From assembly GCA_021107695.1 (NCBI GenBank), contig JAIOSI010000287.1:1-9842 (forward strand): a stretch of 9,842 bases of DNA, in the 5' to 3' direction. Made by a program: the position numbers and the translations under genes. The notes below the pieces were generated by a model. It was not told the origin of the DNA and did not search any database. It saw nothing but the letters and a program-made list of their open reading frames with translations. Positions 5,655-9,842 of this stretch are shown in pieces (the first letter of the stretch is position 1; each line of letters begins with the position of its first letter). The stretch comes from a bacterium. Its GTDB lineage: Bacteria; RBG-13-66-14.

Positions 5655-8144
5655 ATGAAACGTTACCTGACGATTATTTTGATTCTTGGATTGGCTCTCG
5701 TCGCCTTTGGCACGACGCAGCTGGTTCGGGTTCACTTCGACAAGTACCAGCAAGAGCTGATCCCCTGGGGCAGCTACGACGTGGCTGGCTTCTTCCCCCG
5801 GGAGATGTACGCCGAGCTGCTCATTGACGATTCGCAGTTAAGTGAGCTGCACTACCTGGGTCTCCTTGACACCGAGGTCTTGATTGAAAACGTCGAAGAG
5901 TCCTGGATGACCTTTATGGAAGCCGAGGTCGCCGACGAGAACGAGAGTCTTGGCGCTGCCGTCCCCAGCGGCTATCACGACTGGGACTTCACCAAGGCCT
6001 GGGCGATAGCCCTCGCCGCCGCTAATCCCTCCATCGTCCGCTACGGAACCTACGGCACCAGCCGCGAAGGGCGCGACCTCTTCTACCTGAAGATCTCCGA
6101 TAGCCCCGGTACGGCGGACACCAGCGAACCCGATGTCGTACTCAACGCCGTCCATCACGCCCGCGAGATCACCACCCACGAGATTCTGATGCGCTACGCC
6201 GACTATCTGGTGGACAACTACGGCTCCGACGACGAGGTCAACAACATCGTCAATAACCGCGAGGTCTGGATCATCCCGGTGGTCAACCCCGACGGTCTGG
6301 AGTACGTCTTCAACACCTACGATATGTGGCGCAAGAACCGCCGCAACAACGGCGGCGGCACCTGGGGCGTTGACCCCAACCGCAACTACGCCTACAAATG
6401 GGGCTACGACAACAGCGGCTCCAGCCCCTACGGCGGCGACGATACCTATCGCGGCACCGCCGGACGCTCTGAACCTTGCATTGACGACCTCTGCACCCTC
6501 TACGAAAACCTCCACGACAGCGGCAACGATGTCCAGGCGATCATCAACTTCCACTCCTACTCGGAATTGGTGCTGTACCCCTGGGGTTATATCGATGCCG
6601 TAACCGACCACAACTACCTCTTCGCCCCTCTGGCAGAGCATATGGCGAGCTACAATGGCTATGCTCCCGGACCGAGCCACGGTCTCTACAATACCAACGG
6701 CGACGCCACGGACTGGAACTACGGCAACCACCTCTCCGACGGTGGGCAGACCACGGATATGATCCTGGGCTATACCTTCGAGTGCGGCACCGAGTTCCAG
6801 CCGCCGTACAGTGCCGTAACAACACAGTTCAACGAGAACCTCCAGCCGATGCTCGACTTCTGCACCTTCGCCGATGACTACCAGATCAGCCCCAACGCCC
6901 CGGTACTGGTTGATCCCCCCGATGACGATGACGGCATCTATCGTATTGAGTGGGCGGCGCCGACCGGTGGACAGTACGAGTTCTACCAGCTCGACGAGAT
7001 GACCGGCTACAGCATCGGAGCCGATGACTGCGAGAGCGACTTCGCCAACTGGAGCAACAGCGGTTTCCAGCGTTCCAGCAGCCAGCACCACTCCGGCAGC
7101 TACTCCTACTGGTCGCGCAACTCCAGCAACATGAACAACTCCATGACCTCGAACAACGCCGTTACCGTTGCCTCCGGCGACAGCTTCACCTACTGGACTC
7201 GCTACGGCGTAGAGAGTGGTTGGGATTACGGTTACGCTGAGGTCTCCACCGACGGTACCAGCTGGAACACCCTCTTTACCTTCCAGGGCAGCCAAAACTC
7301 CTGGATTCAGAAGACCCACTCCCTGTCAAGCTATGTGGGCGAAGATATCTTCTTCCGTTTCCGTTACACCTCTGACGGTAACACTAATAACGGCGGAATC
7401 TACATCGACGACATCGACCCGGTGGTGAGCTTTGCAACCACCACCACCCTCGCCGACGACATCACCAACGAATACTACGACATCTCCGGTCAGTCGTCGG
7501 GAACCTACTATTACCGCGTCCGCGCTGGCAACAACATCGGCACTAACGGCATCTGGGGTGGCTGGAGCAACCTTGAGTCAATGAGCATCTCCGGCTCCGA
7601 TGCCACCGTTAACGACTTCCACCTCGACTGGGCCGACGAAGGCGTGCTTGCCTCGTGGCAGTCCGGAGATAACGTCCTCGGCTTCAACCTCTACCTCGAC
7701 TCCGGAACCGGGCGGAAGCTACTCAACGAAGCCCTCCTCGCCGCTCACTCCTCCCGCTACCTCGTTACCGATGCCAACACCGACGACCTGCTCTACCTTG
7801 AGGTCATCGAAACCGGTGGAGAAAGCGCGATCTACGGTCCGCTCACCGTTGGTGTACAGCCTGGCAGCATCATCAAGAGCGAGCTGGATGGTGTCTGGCC
7901 CAACCCGGCTGCCGATCTGGTAAGCATCTCTTACCAGGTTGCCGACGCTGACGCTGGCGCGAGCCTCGAACTGGTCGTCTTCGACCTCGCTGGCCGCCGT
8001 GTGGCGACCCTCGCTGGTGGCGTGGCTACCGCTGGTCATCACACCGTGAGCTGGGATGCCTCCCACGCCCAGGCCGGGGTTTACTTCGCCCAACTGGCGG
8101 TAGGCAGCACCAGCCAGACCACCCGCCTGGTCATCGCAAGATAG
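5655..8144 (+). CDS. Secreted M14 zinc carboxypeptidase with C-terminal sorting domain
   Basis: An 829-residue exported metallopeptidase. Start ATG with AAGGAG at 5642-5647. Residues 1-20 form a signal peptide; about 21-105 look like a propeptide. The M14 catalytic domain spans about 106-410. Zinc ligands are His168 and Glu171 (HARE) and His300 (INFHSYSELVLYPWG); the catalytic Glu is probably Glu376 (YTFEC). RKNRR (226-230) and DPNRNY (240-245) match the substrate-binding Arg and Asn-Arg pair of carboxypeptidase T-like enzymes, and NPDG (211-214) is conserved. Residues about 455-590 resemble a MAM-like beta-sandwich, about 650-735 a fibronectin-III-like domain, and 745-829 a PNP-containing (749-751) FlgD/type IX sorting domain ending LVIAR. 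It should cleave C-terminal residues from extracellular peptides; specificity cannot be read from the sequence. It is flanked by terminator-like hairpins on both sides, so probably monocistronic. Confidence 0.93.
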   Translation: MKRYLTIILILGLALVAFGTTQLVRVHFDKYQQELIPWGSYDVAGFFPREMYAELLIDDSQLSELHYLGLLDTEVLIENVEESWMTFMEAEVADENESLGAAVPSGYHDWDFTKAWAIALAAANPSIVRYGTYGTSREGRDLFYLKISDSPGTADTSEPDVVLNAVHHAREITTHEILMRYADYLVDNYGSDDEVNNIVNNREVWIIPVVNPDGLEYVFNTYDMWRKNRRNNGGGTWGVDPNRNYAYKWGYDNSGSSPYGGDDTYRGTAGRSEPCIDDLCTLYENLHDSGNDVQAIINFHSYSELVLYPWGYIDAVTDHNYLFAPLAEHMASYNGYAPGPSHGLYNTNGDATDWNYGNHLSDGGQTTDMILGYTFECGTEFQPPYSAVTTQFNENLQPMLDFCTFADDYQISPNAPVLVDPPDDDDGIYRIEWAAPTGGQYEFYQLDEMTGYSIGADDCESDFANWSNSGFQRSSSQHHSGSYSYWSRNSSNMNNSMTSNNAVTVASGDSFTYWTRYGVESGWDYGYAEVSTDGTSWNTLFTFQGSQNSWIQKTHSLSSYVGEDIFFRFRYTSDGNTNNGGIYIDDIDPVVSFATTTTLADDITNEYYDISGQSSGTYYYRVRAGNNIGTNGIWGGWSNLESMSISGSDATVNDFHLDWADEGVLASWQSGDNVLGFNLYLDSGTGRKLLNEALLAAHSSRYLVTDANTDDLLYLEVIETGGESAIYGPLTVGVQPGSIIKSELDGVWPNPAADLVSISYQVADADAGASLELVVFDLAGRRVATLAGGVATAGHHTVSWDASHAQAGVYFAQLAVGSTSQTTRLVIAR

Positions 8145-8271
8145 CAGCGCAGTGCGCTGCACCACAGTATCGCGACTAACCAAAACGCGGGGGCAACAAT
8201 CACCCCCGCGTTTTTCCGCTCCCGCTGGTCGCTCCAAATCGTCCATTTGGTCATCGCAAGATAGCAGCGCA
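8128..8271 (+). repeat. Direct duplication of the carboxypeptidase gene end, with 3'-module
   Basis: A 24-base exact repeat occurs at 8128-8151 (codons for LVIAR, TAG stop and seven bases beyond) and again at 8248-8271. Between the copies lie the stop-codon hairpin GCAGCGC/GCGCTGC (8144-8150 with 8154-8160), the terminator at 8182-8215 and the shared box GCTCCCGCTGGTCGCTCCA (8218-8236). The second copy is preceded by a hairpin CCAAAT/ATTTGG with loop CGTCC. The repeated sequence resembles widespread intergenic repeats that give spurious HCEERSDEAI-like peptides (recognition from memory). Confidence 0.78.
8182..8215 (+). terminator. Intrinsic terminator after the carboxypeptidase gene
   Basis: AAAACGCGGGGG (8182-8193) pairs with CCCCCGCGTTTT (8203-8214): a 12-bp stem with a nine-base loop, ending in TTTTT. 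The stem has an A-run on its other side, so it could act in both directions. The strongest terminator in the window. Confidence 0.85.
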
Positions 8272-8285
8272 AAGCAATTGTTACG

Positions 8286-8314
8286 CAGGGGCGAAGCTTG
8301 TCTTCGCCCTTTTG
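8286..8314 (+). repeat. Single GCAGGGG-type hairpin, terminator-like
   Basis: GCAG, then GGGCGAAG (8289-8296), loop CTTGT, CTTCGCCC (8302-8309), then TTTTG. It has the same leading sequence (TTACGCAGGGG) as the second half of doublet A, but no partner half beside it. It could act as a back-up terminator. Confidence 0.55.
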
Positions 8315-8330
8315 TTATGCGCAAGGGATT

Positions 8331-8510
8331 CTCCCTCCCCCTAAGGGGGGGAGGGTCGGGGAGGGGGGCTATCGCCAACCAATGCTGAATCGAGGAAACC
8401 TCAAAATGGCAGATGGTTTCGCTGGCGCAATGTCCTCGTTGTAAATTTGTTAATCGTCGAGAATAGCCCCCCATCCTTAATCCTTCCCCCCATTGGGGGG
8501 AAGGGGCTAT
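8331..8510. repeat. Inverted pair of G-rich palindromic repeats
   Basis: Left arm: CCCTCCCCC (8333-8341) pairs with GGGGGAGGG (8347-8355), then a G-rich tail ending GGGGGGCTAT (8363-8372). Right arm is the reverse: ATAGCCCCCC (8463-8472), then CCTTCCCCCC (8482-8491), loop ATT, GGGGGGAAGG (8495-8504), closing with GGGGCTAT (8503-8510), which pairs with ATAGCCCC (8463-8470). The arms enclose 90 bases (8373-8462) in which I see no gene. The arrangement is that of a REPIN-like doublet. Confidence 0.65.
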
Positions 8511-8519
8511 CCATATTAA

Positions 8520-8571
8520 GGGCGAAGGTCGGTCTTGTCGTGCAACGCACTGCGTTGCTTGACTTTCGCCC
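8520..8571. repeat. Nested hairpin with inverted copy of the stop-codon palindrome
   Basis: Outer stem GGGCGAAGGTC (8520-8530) with GACTTTCGCCC (8561-8571, one G-T pair). Inner stem GCAACGC (8542-8548), loop ACT, GCGTTGC (8552-8558). Read on the minus strand, 8560-8537 matches the repeat at 8142-8165 except for four positions, two of which are a compensating base pair in the stem. It is followed by the perfect palindrome ATAACATGTTAT (8573-8584). Confidence 0.6.
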
Positions 8572-8584
8572 CATAACATGTTAT

Positions 8585-8852
8585 TAAAGGGGTCTCTGAA
8601 GAGTGGACGGATTTTCCTCAATCCAGCGGATTCCATGTTTCGGTACTTTCATCACAACGCCGTAACACCGCAAGCAGCCCAGGCAGATCGCCTGCGGCTG
8701 CGCTGCTGCTATGCCGACTCCGAACCGCCGCTAAACTAAGCCTCCGATCCATCTCTGCAACCTCTATCACCTTACAGAAGAAGACGTTACCCAAACCAAC
8801 TGCCCGGCGGGGCATTGTGTCTCGCCAGTGGACAGAAAAGGACAGAGAAACC
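8585..8852 (+). other. Gene-free stretch upstream of the cyclic-DPG synthetase gene
   Basis: About 270 bases with no convincing reading frame on either strand and no clear promoter. It contains a small GC-rich palindromic patch near 8680-8712 (CAGGCAGATCGCCTG and a run of CTG/GCTGC). The region could be a transcribed leader or decayed sequence. Nothing here is recognisable as a known riboswitch. Confidence 0.4.
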
Positions 8853-9842
8853 ATGGCAAAGAAAAAAACCATCATCATGGGAGCCGCCGGTCGGGACTTC
8901 CACAACTTCAACACCTACTTCCGAGGCAACGAAGAGTACGACGTCATCGCCTTCACCGCTACGCAGATCCCTGACATCGATGGTCGTAAGTATCCCGCCG
9001 AGTTGACTGGCGACCTCTACCCAAAGGGTATTCCGATCCACGATGAGTGCGAGCTGACCAACCTCATCAAGCAGCACGAGGCGAAGTTCGTCGTCTTCTC
9101 CTACTCCGATGTCCCCCACGAGGTCGTCATGCACAAGGCGAGCATCGTCAACGCCGCCGGAGCCAACTTCATGCTCCTCGGCGGTGCCGACGTAACCATC
9201 GACTCCACCAAGCCGGTGATCAGCGTCCTCGCCGTCCGCACCGGTTGCGGCAAGAGCCAGACCTCCCGTCGGGTCATCGACGTTCTCCAGGAAGCTGGCA
9301 AGAAGGTCGTCGCCGTCCGCCACCCGATGCCCTACGGCGATCTGGTCAAGCAGAAGGTTCAGCGGTACGCCGAGCTGGGCGACCTGAAGAAGCACGACTG
9401 CCCCATCGAGGAGATGGAAGAGTACGAACCCCACGTCATGGCTGGCAATGTGATCTACGCCGGAGTTGACTACGAGGCGATCCTCCGCGAAGCAGAAAAA
9501 GAAGCCGACATCGTCCTCTGGGACGGCGGCAACAACGACACCAGCTTCTACACCGCCGACCTGACCATCCTCGTCGTCGATCCCTTCCGTCCGGGACACG
9601 AGCTGACCTACTACCCCGGCGAGACCAACCTGCGCACCGCCGATGTAATCGTGATCAACAAGATGGGCGCGGTGCCGCCGGAGAACCTGGCAATTCTGCG
9701 CAAGAATATCCGCGACATCAACCCCGAAGCCATCGTGGTCGAAGCCGCCAGCCCGCTCACCGTAACCGACCCCACGCTCATCACCGGCAAGCGGGTCCTC
9801 GTCGTCGAAGACGGTCCCACCCTCACGCACGGCGAGATGACC
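8853..9842 (+). CDS. Cyclic 2,3-diphosphoglycerate synthetase-family P-loop protein (3' end outside the window)
   Basis: 330 residues are visible and the frame is open at the right edge; family members are about 440-460 residues, so roughly the last quarter is missing. Start ATG at 8853 with AGGA at 8839-8842; the family N-terminus (KKTIIMGAAGRDFHNFN) begins here, so upstream GTG codons are not needed. Residues 5-115 form a Rossmann-like domain. A phosphate-binding loop AVRTGCGKSQTSRR lies at 127-140, WDGGNNDTSFY (223-233) is the probable Walker B region, and INKMG (268-272) is like the NK base-recognition motif of GTPases. The archaeal enzyme uses ATP to close 2,3-diphosphoglycerate into its cyclic anhydride, a thermoprotectant of methanogens. 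Bacterial relatives are often annotated this way or as GTPases; their reaction is unproven. Probably cytosolic and monocistronic. Confidence 0.85.
   Translation, partial: MAKKKTIIMGAAGRDFHNFNTYFRGNEEYDVIAFTATQIPDIDGRKYPAELTGDLYPKGIPIHDECELTNLIKQHEAKFVVFSYSDVPHEVVMHKASIVNAAGANFMLLGGADVTIDSTKPVISVLAVRTGCGKSQTSRRVIDVLQEAGKKVVAVRHPMPYGDLVKQKVQRYAELGDLKKHDCPIEEMEEYEPHVMAGNVIYAGVDYEAILREAEKEADIVLWDGGNNDTSFYTADLTILVVDPFRPGHELTYYPGETNLRTADVIVINKMGAVPPENLAILRKNIRDINPEAIVVEAASPLTVTDPTLITGKRVLVVEDGPTLTHGEMT

Noticed and set aside
5838..7319. Long minus-strand open frame opposite the carboxypeptidase
   Set aside because: Antisense shadow of a clearly coding M14 gene; composition is low-complexity Val/Gly/Ala with no domain, and there is no sensible ribosome site.
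8152..8388. Small plus-strand frame after the carboxypeptidase
   Set aside because: Composed of repeat and terminator sequence, with no ribosome site and no recognisable product.
7719..8636. Minus-strand open frame across the carboxypeptidase end and the repeats
   Set aside because: It runs through the coding end, a terminator and several palindromic repeats, so it is not a plausible protein.
8787..9830. Long minus-strand open frame opposite the cyclic-DPG synthetase gene
   Set aside because: Antisense shadow produced by GC-rich codon bias; the plus strand carries recognisable family motifs throughout.

Overview
The window looks like chromosomal DNA of an uncultured bacterium of the FCB superphylum (Bacteroidota and related candidate phyla). 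This is inferred from two exported proteins that end in the PNP-containing, FlgD-like C-terminal sorting domain typical of type IX secretion cargo, from stand-alone 2TM-domain proteins, and from a moderately GC-rich sequence with intergenic regions full of palindromic repeats. No RNA gene, CRISPR array, phage gene or transposase gene was seen.

Layout. From 1 to 2513 on the minus strand lies most of a large secreted protein: signal peptide, 14 tandem repeats of about 47 residues (probably a beta-propeller), a fibronectin-III-like domain and the start of a sorting domain that runs off the left edge. A 209-bp divergent intergenic region (2514-2722) follows. Then, all on the plus strand: a PLP-dependent sulfur amino acid enzyme of the methionine gamma-lyase type (2723-3913); three small paralogous 2TM-domain membrane proteins (4260-4580, 4756-5061, 5054-5386), the last two overlapping; a secreted M14 zinc carboxypeptidase with a sorting domain (5655-8144); about 700 bp without a convincing gene; and a P-loop protein of the cyclic 2,3-diphosphoglycerate synthetase family (8853 to the right edge, incomplete).

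How the genes relate. The propeller protein and the carboxypeptidase share their C-terminal architecture, so they are probably exported by the same route and may be surface-bound or released. The 2TM proteins arose by tandem duplication and probably work in the same membrane process. The lyase and the cyclic-DPG synthetase relative look like independent metabolic genes. Nothing in the window forms an evident multi-gene pathway.

The most unusual content is non-coding. Three genes (lyase, first 2TM gene, carboxypeptidase) carry the same 3' module: a hairpin whose stem begins at the G of the TAG stop codon, then 71-76 bases later a shared 19-base box. For two of them the gene end itself, stop codon included, is duplicated just after that box. 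Two further palindromic families occur as REPIN-like inverted doublets.
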